DNA of 8,222 bases, from assembly GCA_012521805.1 (NCBI GenBank), contig JAAYLQ010000052.1, positions 1-8,222 of the forward strand. Reading direction: 5' to 3'. The DNA comes from Bacillota bacterium. GTDB taxonomy: Bacteria > Bacillota > Limnochordia > Darwinibacteriales > DTU012. The translations under genes and the position numbers were made by a program. The notes under the pieces are model-generated. The model was not told the origin of the DNA, did no database searches, and saw nothing but the letters and a program-made list of their open reading frames with translations. Positions 1 to 6,464 of this stretch are shown one piece after another (the stretch's first letter is position 1; every line of letters starts with the position of its first letter).

Positions 1-1
1 A

Positions 2-205
2 TTAGGAGCGCTGATCGGCGCTTATCTGGGAAGCGTTTCGGAGGTGTTTTTGTCAGCCGCTCTTGGCTTTGCGGCCGGTGCCATGCTCTATCTCGTATTT
101 GATGAGCTGATACCGATAGCGCAGGAACTCGATGAGCAGAATTCCGCCACCTTTGGAGCCCTTACAGGGCTGGTACTGGGGATTATTTTTCTGGAATTGA
201 TATAA
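2..205 (+). CDS. ZIP-family divalent metal transporter, C-terminal part (5' end outside the window)
   Basis: This is an open frame running in from the left edge and ending at a TAA, with 67 residues visible. The segment starts inside a small-residue helix and continues with a helix containing GFAAGAMLYLVFDELIP. A short polar linker (roughly residues 42-51) and a last hydrophobic helix follow, ending in FLELI. The small-residue helix leading into a DELIP element, followed by one final helix at the very C-terminus, is the usual ending of bacterial ZIP transporters of the ZupT/GufA type. These are inner-membrane carriers that import zinc and other divalent cations. The metal-site helices nearer the N-terminus are outside the window, so substrate cannot be judged. 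No terminator is visible between the stop and the tRNA promoter 18 nt downstream, so read-through into the tRNA is possible. The family call is from pattern recognition only. Confidence 0.75.
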   Translation, partial: LGALIGAYLGSVSEVFLSAALGFAAGAMLYLVFDELIPIAQELDEQNSATFGALTGLVLGIIFLELI

Positions 206-222
206 CTGAAAGTTATTTTTTC

Positions 223-252
223 TTGACAAGCCACCTTAACTGCCATTATAAT
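223..252 (+). promoter_or_regulatory. SigA-type promoter of the tRNA-Lys gene
   Basis: A perfect -35 box TTGACA (223-228) and a perfect -10 box TATAAT (247-252) are separated by 18 bp. Transcription would begin near 259-260, about a dozen bases before the mature tRNA. Perfect boxes are common for stable RNA genes. No other gene starts nearby on this strand. Confidence 0.85.
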
Positions 253-271
253 TATTATGTTAAAGGGATGT

Positions 272-348
272 GGGCCTTTAGCTCAGTTGGCCAGAGCACC
301 GGACTCTTAATCCGGGTGTCCTGGGTTCGAATCCCAGAAGGCCCACCA
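272..348 (+). tRNA. tRNA-Lys (anticodon CUU)
   Basis: The whole cloverleaf can be drawn. The acceptor stem GGGCCTT (272-278) pairs with AAGGCCC (338-344). The D arm is GCTC/GAGC. The anticodon stem CCGGA (299-303) pairs with TCCGG (311-315), with loop CTCTTAA. The variable loop has 5 nt, and the T arm is CTGGG/CCCAG around TTCGAAT. The discriminator A is followed by an encoded CCA (346-348). The anticodon is C306-T307-T308 (CUU), which reads lysine codon AAG. A37 and U33 are in place. The gene is 77 nt long and has its own promoter and terminator, so it is a stand-alone tRNA unit. Confidence 0.97.
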
Positions 349-361
349 TTAAAATGGCTTT

Positions 362-387
362 AAAGACCACTTGCGTGGTCTTTTTTT
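362..387 (+). terminator. Intrinsic terminator of the tRNA-Lys transcript
   Basis: A 9-bp perfect stem AAAGACCAC (362-370) / GTGGTCTTT (375-383) has the tetraloop TTGC and is followed directly by a run of T up to 387, then more T-rich sequence. It lies 13 nt after the tRNA CCA end. Confidence 0.92.
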
Positions 388-444
388 ATTTTTAAGCATG
401 CCGGGATGTTAAATTTATGTAAATTGTTGTAGATCGTGTGATTT

Positions 445-472
445 TTGCAATCGTTTTTCCATCTTATATAGT
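445..472 (+). promoter_or_regulatory. Possible SigA promoter of a small RNA
   Basis: TTGCAA (445-450) and TATAGT (467-472) are separated by 16 bp in an AT-rich stretch downstream of the tRNA terminator. Each box has two or fewer mismatches to consensus. A start near 479 would give a transcript of about 120 nt ending at the terminator at 562-600. AT-rich sequence yields such matches easily, so this rests mainly on the fit with the downstream structure. Confidence 0.4.
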
Positions 473-478
473 GAAAGA

Positions 479-600
479 AGAGTTTTCAGTTAAACAAACC
501 CTTTCCTTCTTTAACTGCAATTGCTTCATAGTTAGGTTGGGTAGACATGGAAGCACCACACAATTCACCTCCAAGTGCACCTGGAGGTGAATTATTTTTT
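479..600 (+). ncRNA. Candidate structured small RNA between the tRNA and the esterase gene, family not recognised
   Basis: No protein gene explains this stretch, yet it has the parts of an independent RNA: a promoter-like pair upstream, folded segments, and a strong terminator that no rightward gene needs. The 5' hairpin has a perfect 8-bp stem CAGTTAAA (487-494) / TTTAACTG (510-517). Its 15-nt loop is pyrimidine-rich and contains CCCTTTCCTTC, which could pair with ribosome binding sites. A second, weaker pairing joins TGCTTC (522-527) with GAAGCA (550-555). ACCC (498-501) in the first loop can pair with GGGT (539-542), so a pseudoknot is possible. The 3' end is the 12-bp terminator hairpin. 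I do not recognise an Rfam family. It could instead be the decayed end of a lost rightward gene. Confidence 0.4.
562..600 (+). terminator. Strong intrinsic terminator (12-bp perfect stem)
   Basis: AATTCACCTCCA (562-573) pairs perfectly with TGGAGGTGAATT (582-593) around an 8-nt loop, and a run of six T (595-600) follows. The T-run is only on this strand, so the terminator acts on rightward transcription. No recognisable gene lies between the tRNA terminator and this hairpin, so it most likely ends the candidate small RNA. The right arm contains a GGAGGTG Shine-Dalgarno-like string locked in the stem. Confidence 0.8.
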
Positions 601-613
601 GCACCCTGCTGAG

Positions 614-650
614 ATAAATAAACCGCTGGGCTGATCAGCCAGCGGTTTTC
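614..650 (-). terminator. Terminator of the CE15-like esterase gene, possibly bidirectional
   Basis: AACCGCTGG (621-629) pairs perfectly with CCAGCGGTT (639-647) around a 9-nt interior that includes the palindrome CTGATCAG. Read leftward, the stem is followed by a T-rich tail (TATTTAT, 620-614). It begins 12 nt after the esterase stop codon. Read rightward, a shorter TTTT follows, so it may also back up the terminator at 562-600. Confidence 0.75.
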
Positions 651-658
651 GCTTGTTC

Positions 659-1933
659 TCAGCCAAGATAAGGAGCAAACGCGGGATCAAAGTTAGCAGG
701 CTCAAGGTACAAACTTCGCGTCAAAGCCTCTAAGTCAATTTGAGCTTCTTTGCCGTAAAAATGATAATCACAAAACTCCAGCAGATAGACTAAATCCCCA
801 TCAGTAATCATATGACCGTCTCTGTGGAGGCGGATGGCAATTTGATCTTTAATACCTAGATAGTCAAAAACCTGCCTGGCAGCTAAATATGTAAACCACA
901 TTCCGGGAGGATTGGTCCAATCTTCGTAGAGATAAGAACCGGTAATAAAGAGGTATCTATCTGGAGCTGCACATAAAGCTGCCAGGAGATGCTGATCGAA
1001 AGGCAGGTAATCAACATGCTTAAACCGCAAAAAGTTATTATTAAACCAGTGGCGCTCCGCAGAAGACTGGAGACTGCCTAATGGTTCATTGGCAGACATT
1101 AGGTACGGCGTGTCGAGGCCAAGGGCCGAATAGTCATAGGTTTTGCCTTCCGAAACATAGCGGAAAGCAGCCATCCCACCAGCACCGGAGCAGGCAGGCA
1201 CTGTTACTTTAATGCGCTGGTCGAATGCTCCGGCCACCGCTGCCGCTTTACCCCAGCGGGAAACACCTGTTACGATGCTGTACTCCGGATTGATGTTTAG
1301 TTGATCTTTAGCACCGTTTTCCAGCGCATCGATCACTTTGCTGACGCCCCAAGCCCATGCCATGAGGGCACCTGTCTGTTCCTGCCAGGTCTGTCCGTAA
1401 GGATACAACTCATAAAACACTCCAGTGCGGGATAGATTATCAGCAGCGATATGGTTAGTGTTCAGCGTAATTACCGCATACCCCCGCTCATTAGCATACT
1501 GCACTTGACCCAACAACAAGAACGCAATTATTACTGGATACCCATTTTCTGGCATTGGCACTGTTTCCGGATCTGGCACGTGATAAGTGACTGGAAAACT
1601 AACTTGCTTTCCACCCTTTTCCACTGTGATATTCATTACATCTCCATCAATGCTGTAAGTAACCTGTTCTTGAGATGAATCTGGCCACACACCGTACATA
1701 TAATATTGGTACAGTCTTCTGAGTTCTTCAGCCCGCTCATACCACTCAGCCTCCGAATCCACTTTCTCACCGTTAAAGAAGGTAAAGGGATCCGGCAGCG
1801 CACTATTTCTTGGTAATTCCTCAACACTGACTAAACCGCTTGTATCAAACACAGCCAAAACCTCCTTCGTTAACGCAGAAGTAGCGATGAACATCGCAGC
1901 ACAAAGAGCAGTCAGCAGCAATTTTCTGAGCAT
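659..1933 (-). CDS. Secreted CE15-family glucuronoyl esterase-like protein
   Basis: This 424-residue protein has a Sec signal peptide: basic MLRK, a hydrophobic core to about residue 20, and cleavage probably before residue 28. The rest is an alpha/beta hydrolase of the CE15 type. Characteristic parts are GYAVITLN (151-158), GVFYELYP (171-178), ALMAWAWGVSKVIDAL (189-204), the nucleophile elbow GVSRWGK with Ser225, FDQRI (237-241), SGAGG (249-253), HWFNNNF (295-301) and His374 in RDGHMIT. CE15 enzymes cleave the ester between lignin alcohols and 4-O-methyl-glucuronic acid of xylan. An exported enzyme of this kind fits lignocellulose use. The canonical catalytic Glu before SGAGG is Cys248 here, and Glu337 or Asp338 in YLYEDW may serve instead. 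The gene is flanked by its own terminator and stands apart from the trp operon. Family assignment is strong. Substrate is inferred. Confidence 0.85.
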   Translation of the reverse strand: MLRKLLLTALCAAMFIATSALTKEVLAVFDTSGLVSVEELPRNSALPDPFTFFNGEKVDSEAEWYERAEELRRLYQYYMYGVWPDSSQEQVTYSIDGDVMNITVEKGGKQVSFPVTYHVPDPETVPMPENGYPVIIAFLLLGQVQYANERGYAVITLNTNHIAADNLSRTGVFYELYPYGQTWQEQTGALMAWAWGVSKVIDALENGAKDQLNINPEYSIVTGVSRWGKAAAVAGAFDQRIKVTVPACSGAGGMAAFRYVSEGKTYDYSALGLDTPYLMSANEPLGSLQSSAERHWFNNNFLRFKHVDYLPFDQHLLAALCAAPDRYLFITGSYLYEDWTNPPGMWFTYLAARQVFDYLGIKDQIAIRLHRDGHMITDGDLVYLLEFCDYHFYGKEAQIDLEALTRSLYLEPANFDPAFAPYLG

Positions 1934-1945
1934 CGCAAGCGTACA

Positions 1946-1954
1946 CCCTCCTTT
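1946..1954 (-). promoter_or_regulatory. Ribosome binding site of the esterase gene, unusually distant
   Basis: Read leftward the sequence is AAAGGAGGG, a strong Shine-Dalgarno site, but 12 nt separate it from the ATG at 1933. No in-frame ATG, GTG or TTG lies between them. The ATG is kept because it puts the signal peptide exactly at the N-terminus. Confidence 0.65.
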
Positions 1955-1989
1955 TGAAAGTCCAATCCAATTTACTTAATTATTCCCCT

Positions 1990-2017
1990 ATTAGCACTGT
2001 TTTTCCTGTTTTGTCAG
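1990..2017 (-). promoter_or_regulatory. Weak candidate promoter for the esterase gene
   Basis: Read leftward, CTGACA (2017-2012, five of six matches to TTGACA) and GCTAAT (1995-1990, four of six to TATAAT) are 16 bp apart. This would start transcription about 50 nt upstream of the esterase ATG. The -35 box abuts the T-tract of the trp terminator, so the two elements are packed end to end. The match is modest. Confidence 0.3.
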
Positions 2018-2046
2018 AAAAAGCGCCCAGCGTCAGGCTGAGCGCT
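2018..2046 (-). terminator. Terminator of the trp operon
   Basis: Read leftward, AGCGCTCAGC (2046-2037) pairs with GCTGGGCGCT (2031-2022) with one G-T pair and a 5-nt loop, followed by a short T-run (2022-2018) and CTG. It lies 23 nt after the trpA stop codon. The GC-rich 10-bp stem followed by T is a standard intrinsic terminator and marks the operon end. Confidence 0.9.
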
Positions 2047-2069
2047 CTACACCAAAACTGATCACCACG

Positions 2070-2864
2070 TTACCCCAAGACCTTCCTCAGCTCGGCTATA
2101 AAACCAGAGACTTTCGCGATTGCCTCTTCCTTTGCTGCAGCTTCTTCAATCATCTGCACCAGCACACTGCCGAGGATCACTCCATCGACAAACTCTTTGA
2201 CTTTCTCAACCGTCTCCACATCACCAATGCCGAAACCGAGGGCTACCGGAAGTTCGGTCGCCGACCTGATCTGCCCAATGAAACTTTCCAGTTCTCCCGA
2301 GAACTGCTTTCTGACACCTGTAACTCCCTTTGACGAGATCGCATAAACGAATCCGGAGGCTCCTTCAACCACTTTACCGATCCGCTCCCGAGATGTGGGT
2401 GCGACCAGGGGAATCAAATCAATGGGATAGCCGCCTGCTTCAATTATGCTGGTAATCTCCGCCCGTTCTTCCAAAGGGAGATCCGGTATGATCATCCCCG
2501 CAGCACCTGCGGACACACATTTTTGGATAAATTTTTCAAGCCCATACTGGTAGACAGGATTGAAATAAACCAGCAGTACAATGGGGACAGAAATTTTACT
2601 GTTTAGGGATTCAACCAGCTCAAATACTTTATGGAGATTGGTTCCCGCCTCCAGCGCCCGCTGAGCAGCCCGCTGGATCACGACGCCGTCGGCTAACGGA
2701 TCTGAGTAAGGAACACCTAACTCGACAATATCCGCTCCGGCTTGAACCATTGCCATCACGATCTCTTCAGTAACAGCAAGTTCTGGATCGCCAGCAGTAA
2801 TATAGGGTATCAAAGCTTTCCTACCGTGCTGAATTAGGTTGGTAAAGACAGATCGAACTCTCAT
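2070..2864 (-). CDS. trpA: Tryptophan synthase alpha chain
   Basis: This 264-residue protein matches the usual TrpA length. It cleaves indole-3-glycerol phosphate into indole and glyceraldehyde 3-phosphate and passes indole through a tunnel to TrpB in the alpha2-beta2 complex. The TIM-barrel signature VELGVPYSDPLADG (47-60) contains the catalytic Glu48 and Asp59, corresponding to Glu49 and Asp60 of the enteric enzyme. The ITAGDP turn (22-27), the DLPLEE segment, the mobile loop SSKGVTGVR and the phosphate-binding GFGIGD and ILGS elements are all present. The ATG overlaps the trpB stop in an ATGA, and a G-rich site AAGGGGGTGG sits 6 nt upstream inside the trpB tail. It is the last gene of the operon. 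Confidence 0.97.
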   Translation of the reverse strand: MRVRSVFTNLIQHGRKALIPYITAGDPELAVTEEIVMAMVQAGADIVELGVPYSDPLADGVVIQRAAQRALEAGTNLHKVFELVESLNSKISVPIVLLVYFNPVYQYGLEKFIQKCVSAGAAGMIIPDLPLEERAEITSIIEAGGYPIDLIPLVAPTSRERIGKVVEGASGFVYAISSKGVTGVRKQFSGELESFIGQIRSATELPVALGFGIGDVETVEKVKEFVDGVILGSVLVQMIEEAAAKEEAIAKVSGFIAELRKVLG

Positions 2865-4057
2865 GCTGGTCCACCCCCTTTAAGGGTTTCTAAAACACTG
2901 TAGACATCCTTATCGCCGCGGCCGGAGAGATTAACCACAATCAGTTCATCCCTGCTGGTCCGGGGAGCCAGCTTCTGGACATAAGCTACTGCGTGGGCGC
3001 TCTCCAATGCCGGGATTATTCCCTCGGTTTTGGACAGCAGCTTAAACGCTTCCAAAGCCTCCTGGTCAGTAATTGCAGCATAGCCAGCCCTCCCTGTTTG
3101 ATGGAGGTAAGCATGTTCAGGACCTACTCCTGGATAATCCAGCCCGGCAGAGATTGAATGAACCGGAAGGATCTGACCTTCTGAATCCTGCAGCAGATAA
3201 GTCATCATGCCGTGGATTACCCCAGGAGAACCTCTGCTGATAGTGGCGGCATGCTTGCCGGTATCCAGACCCTGCCCAGCAGCTTCCACGCCCCATAGCT
3301 TAACATCATGATCATCGACAAAGGGATAGAACAGCCCCATGGCATTGCTGCCCCCGCCAACGCAGGCCACTAAATAATCCGGTAGGCGCCCTGCCAAGGC
3401 TAAAATCTGTTCCTTTACCTCATCGCCGATGATCCGCTGAAAATCCCGGACCATGGAAGGATATGGGTGAGGACCTACCACCGAACCAATTACGTAGAAG
3501 GTATCGTCAACGTTGGTAACCCAATCCCGAATTGCCTCATTGGTAGCATCTTTTAATGTCCTTGTACCGGAGCTGACCGCATTTACTTTGGCTCCTAAAA
3601 GCTCCATTCGAAATACGTTCAGCTCCTGCCTTCTGACATCTTCTTCCCCCATGTAGATCTCGCAGGTCAGATTCATCATGGCGCAGATTGTAGCTGTGGC
3701 AACGCCATGCTGCCCAGCGCCGGTTTCCGCAATGATCCGCGTCTTGCCCATTCTTTTAGCCAGCAGCACCTGGCCGATCACATTGTTGATCTTGTGGGCA
3801 CCAGTGTGATTGAGATCTTCCCGCTTCAAATAAATTCTGCCGCCGCCAAGGGCTTTGGTCAGATTGGCAGCGAAATACAGCGGGGTAGGTCTACCAGAGT
3901 ACTCTCGAAGGTAGTAATGGTACTCACTCCAAAATTCTTGATCCTCAAGGCATTTTTTGTATTCCCTTTCCAACTCGGTTAGGGCGTTCATTAAGGTTTC
4001 AGGAACATACTGCCCGCCGAACATGCCGAACCTGCCCGCTTTAACCACTGTGCTCAT
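2861..4057 (-). CDS. trpB: Tryptophan synthase beta chain (TrpB1 type)
   Basis: This 398-residue PLP enzyme condenses indole with L-serine to make tryptophan. The N-terminal GMFGGQYVPETLM (11-23) is typical of the TrpB1 group that pairs with TrpA. HTGAHKINN (84-92) carries the PLP lysine Lys89. ETGAGQHG (111-118) carries the catalytic Glu111. The phosphate-binding loop is GGGSNA (234-239), and SGRGDKD (378-384) closes the cofactor site. All expected residues are intact. The start is ATG, with GAGGG 6 nt upstream. The first 17 nt overlap the end of trpF, and the stop overlaps trpA in an ATGA, which ensures near equal production of the two synthase subunits. Confidence 0.98.
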   Translation of the reverse strand: MSTVVKAGRFGMFGGQYVPETLMNALTELEREYKKCLEDQEFWSEYHYYLREYSGRPTPLYFAANLTKALGGGRIYLKREDLNHTGAHKINNVIGQVLLAKRMGKTRIIAETGAGQHGVATATICAMMNLTCEIYMGEEDVRRQELNVFRMELLGAKVNAVSSGTRTLKDATNEAIRDWVTNVDDTFYVIGSVVGPHPYPSMVRDFQRIIGDEVKEQILALAGRLPDYLVACVGGGSNAMGLFYPFVDDHDVKLWGVEAAGQGLDTGKHAATISRGSPGVIHGMMTYLLQDSEGQILPVHSISAGLDYPGVGPEHAYLHQTGRAGYAAITDQEALEAFKLLSKTEGIIPALESAHAVAYVQKLAPRTSRDELIVVNLSGRGDKDVYSVLETLKGGGPA

Positions 4058-4661
4058 CCGGTTCCCTCACTTTCTCAATAAACTGTTTAATCTTTAGAAA
4101 ATCCTTCACCCCGTCTGTCTCAACGCCGCTACTCACATCCACCGCAAACGGTTTAACCTGTTTGATCGCCCGGACAACATTTCCCGGGTTTAAGCCCCCT
4201 GCCAGAATCACCGGAAAGGGGGAGTGGAGCTCTTGAACAAGGGACCAGTCAAAGGCTGTTCCGGAACCACCAGAGGATGAATCAAGGAGCAGCCCAGCAA
4301 TGTTCCGCAGTCCTTTAACCTGTTCCAGATCCTGCCTGCTGCTAATCGGCAGCGCTTTCCAAACAGGGGCAGTGAATCCCTCCCAGTAGGCATTTAACTC
4401 ACTGCCATGCAGCTGGATAATGTCGAGGCGGCATTCCCTGACTGTCTCCACTACCAGCTCCCGGGGAGCATCGACAAACACACCGACTGTCTGAATGCCA
4501 GGAGCCAGATCACAAACCATGCGCTTTACTTCATCAGGTTTAACTTGGCGCCTGCTTTCCGCAAAAACAAAGCCTGCATAATCTGGAGCTGTCTTGTTGA
4601 CAAAATCAATATCCTGTTTCCTTACCAAACCGCAGATCTTCACTTTAACTCTGCTATCCAC
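4041..4661 (-). CDS. trpF: Phosphoribosylanthranilate isomerase
   Basis: This protein of 206 residues (from the GTG at 4661) converts N-(5'-phosphoribosyl)anthranilate to the carboxyphenylamino-deoxyribulose phosphate by an Amadori rearrangement. The barrel start VKICGL carries the catalytic base Cys10. LLLDSSSGGSGTAFDW carries the catalytic acid Asp127. GVFVD, IQLHG, ILAGGLNPGNV and DVSSGVE are the other family motifs, the last two holding the phosphate group. The frame also stays open to a GTG at 4670, but only the 4661 start has a good binding site (GAGGTG at 4673-4668, spacing 6 nt). With that start it overlaps trpC by 8 nt. It sits between trpC and trpB, its usual place in Bacillota. Confidence 0.95.
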   Translation of the reverse strand: MDSRVKVKICGLVRKQDIDFVNKTAPDYAGFVFAESRRQVKPDEVKRMVCDLAPGIQTVGVFVDAPRELVVETVRECRLDIIQLHGSELNAYWEGFTAPVWKALPISSRQDLEQVKGLRNIAGLLLDSSSGGSGTAFDWSLVQELHSPFPVILAGGLNPGNVVRAIKQVKPFAVDVSSGVETDGVKDFLKIKQFIEKVREPDEHSG

Positions 4662-5445
4662 CGAGCTCACCTCGAAGTTCTTTCAGCTTGAGTGCGATAT
4701 CCGGCGCCCGCATCAAGCTTTCGCCAATCAGCACGCCGTCCACACCAGCGTCCTTTAACAGCAGCAGGTCCGCGCGGGTATGAATCCCACTTTCGCTGAT
4801 CACCACTTTATCTTCGGGAATCAGCGGTGCCAAATCCAGGGTAGTCTGGAGGTTAGTTTCAAAGGTGTGGAGATTGCGGTTGTTAATTCCAATCAAGTCT
4901 GCATCGGTCTTGAGTACCCGTTCCAATTCTTCCCGGCTGTGAACTTCAACCAAGCACTGAAGGTCAAGTTCTCCCGCCAGCTTGAGAAAACTTGCCAATT
5001 CCGAATCACTTAAAACCGCAGCAATGAGCAGAATGCAGTCTGCACCGAGGAGCTTGGACTGGACAATCTGGTAGGGATCGATTATGAAATCCTTGCGCAG
5101 AACGGGAATCGCTGTATCCGCTGAAATCTCTGTCAGGTGTTCATCTCTGCCGAAAAAATACTCCGGCTCAGTGAGCACAGATATAGCTGCGGCGCCATTT
5201 GCTTCATACTCTCTGGCAATTGCCAGGGGATCAAAGTCCCGGCGGATCATCCCTTTGGATGGTGAAGCCTGCTTCACTTCCGCAATAATGCCCAATCCTT
5301 CCCCCCGTGTGACAGCCTGCTTCAGATCCCGACAGGCTTTTCCTGCTCTCTGTCTGACAAGGTCAGGGCTGAGATCCAGGGGTTGGCTCTGCTTCAACGC
5401 TGCAACAGCTTTTCTTCTATCGCTTACAATCCGCTGCAGAATCAT
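4654..5445 (-). CDS. trpC: Indole-3-glycerol phosphate synthase
   Basis: This 263-residue protein (from the ATG at 5445) carries out the decarboxylative ring closure that forms indole-3-glycerol phosphate. Key residues match the family: Glu56 and Lys58 in AEVKQASPSKG, Lys118 in LRKDFIIDPYQI, Glu167 in LVEVHS, the GINNRNL asparagines near 188-191, and Glu218 in ISESGI. The final phosphate loop is GVLIGESLM. The frame is open to an ATG at 5478, but that start lacks a binding site. The ATG at 5445 gives the normal N-terminus (MILQRIVSDRRK) and overlaps the trpD stop as ATGA. Its own Shine-Dalgarno is poorly placed, so translation probably depends on re-initiation after trpD. It is a stand-alone enzyme, not fused to trpF as in enterics. 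Confidence 0.96.
   Translation of the reverse strand: MILQRIVSDRRKAVAALKQSQPLDLSPDLVRQRAGKACRDLKQAVTRGEGLGIIAEVKQASPSKGMIRRDFDPLAIAREYEANGAAAISVLTEPEYFFGRDEHLTEISADTAIPVLRKDFIIDPYQIVQSKLLGADCILLIAAVLSDSELASFLKLAGELDLQCLVEVHSREELERVLKTDADLIGINNRNLHTFETNLQTTLDLAPLIPEDKVVISESGIHTRADLLLLKDAGVDGVLIGESLMRAPDIALKLKELRGELGG
4668..4673 (-). promoter_or_regulatory. Ribosome binding site that decides the trpF start
   Basis: Read leftward this is GAGGTG, 6 nt before the GTG at 4661. The alternative GTG at 4670 lies within the site itself and has no comparable site upstream. The site lies inside the trpC coding region and encodes part of the TrpC tail. Confidence 0.65.
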
Positions 5446-6464
5446 GACACTTTCAGCTCCCTCGATAGTTCGATCCATTGAGTCAAGGTCCGGTAAGCAG
5501 TGCCGCTGTCGATCAGCTCCGCTGCCAGCTCAATGCCTTCCTGCAGATCCGCTGCCTTCTTCCCCACGTATAGAGCAGCTGCGGCATTCAGCAGCACAAT
5601 ATCGCGTTTTGCACCATGCTCTCCCCGGAGGATGTTGAGGATAATCCGGGAGTTTTCCTGGGCATCACCACCAGTCAGCTCCCCCTTGTGGGCATATTTA
5701 AGACCAAACTGGGGCGGCTCGATCAAATAAGTTTCCAGCTTCCCATCCTTCAGTTCGGTAATTTTTGTCTGTGCTGTAATGGTAATTTCATCTAACCCAT
5801 CTAAGCCGTGAACCACCAGCGCCCGTTCGCATCCCAAAGCCTGGAGGGCACAGGCTAAAGTTTCGGTAAGCTCTGGGGAAAACACCCCCAGCACTTGACC
5901 TTTCACCTGCGCTGGATTGGTCAAAGGACCGAGAACGTTGAAGATAGTTCTCACGCCCAATTCCCGCCGCGGTTGGACCACATTTCCCATAGCCTGATGG
6001 AACCTTGGGGCAAACAGAAATCCGATATTTACCTGGCGGACACATTCCTGCACCGCATCCGGTCCGAGATCGATGGTGATCCCCAGCTGTTCCAAAACAT
6101 CGGCACTGCCGCATCTGCTGGATACGGACCGATTGCCGTGCTTGTAAACAGGTACTCCTGCAGCAGCAGCAACTACCGCCACTGCTGTGGAAATATTGAA
6201 TGTGTTGGCACCATCTCCTCCGGTGCCGCAGGTATCAATGGCATAGAGTTCTCCGGAATTGATGGCCACAGCCTTACTCCGCATCACCCGCGCCCCACCG
6301 GTAATCTCGGCGCTGGTTTCCCCTTTCATGCGGAGCCCAATCAGGAGCGCACCAACTTGAGCAGGCGTCAGTTCCCCATCCATAATCTTGGTCATAACCT
6401 CGATCATCTCAAGTTCAGTCAAGTCCTCCCTGTTCACCAGCTTATTGAGAATTTCAGACAACAC
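5442..6464 (-). CDS. trpD: Anthranilate phosphoribosyltransferase
   Basis: With a GTG start at 6464 the protein has 340 residues, the usual family length. It transfers the phosphoribosyl group of PRPP to anthranilate. The PRPP/magnesium motif DTCGTGGDGANTFNIST spans 77-93. KHGNRSVSS (108-116) and RRELGVRTIFNVLGPLTNPA are the other signatures, followed by HGLDGLDEIT. All are intact. The frame is open to 6560, but the extra 32 residues do not resemble the family. GTG (6467), GTG (6464) and TTG (6461) are all in frame, and GTG 6464 is 8 nt from GGAGG, the best spacing. It is a stand-alone TrpD, not fused to TrpG. It overlaps trpG by 11 nt and trpC by 4 nt. Confidence 0.95.
   Translation of the reverse strand: MLSEILNKLVNREDLTELEMIEVMTKIMDGELTPAQVGALLIGLRMKGETSAEITGGARVMRSKAVAINSGELYAIDTCGTGGDGANTFNISTAVAVVAAAAGVPVYKHGNRSVSSRCGSADVLEQLGITIDLGPDAVQECVRQVNIGFLFAPRFHQAMGNVVQPRRELGVRTIFNVLGPLTNPAQVKGQVLGVFSPELTETLACALQALGCERALVVHGLDGLDEITITAQTKITELKDGKLETYLIEPPQFGLKYAHKGELTGGDAQENSRIILNILRGEHGAKRDIVLLNAAAALYVGKKAADLQEGIELAAELIDSGTAYRTLTQWIELSRELKVS

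Noticed and set aside
464..559. A leftward 31-codon open frame beginning GTG-GTG, 6 nt after a GGAGGTG string
   Set aside because: The GGAGGTG is the arm of a perfect 12-bp hairpin whose T-run marks it as a rightward terminator. The peptide (VVLPCLPNLTMKQ...) has no recognisable features, no leftward promoter is evident, and the esterase terminator lies just upstream. Other frames here are equally open.
547..612. Rightward 21-codon frame MEAPHNSPPSAPGGELFFAPC spanning the terminator hairpin
   Set aside because: It has no good ribosome binding site, and its coding sequence would include a strong terminator stem and T-run.
5084..5638. Rightward open frame of 184 codons opposite trpC and trpD
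   Set aside because: It is an antisense shadow of two highly conserved genes, with low-complexity Ser/Arg-rich composition and no family motif.
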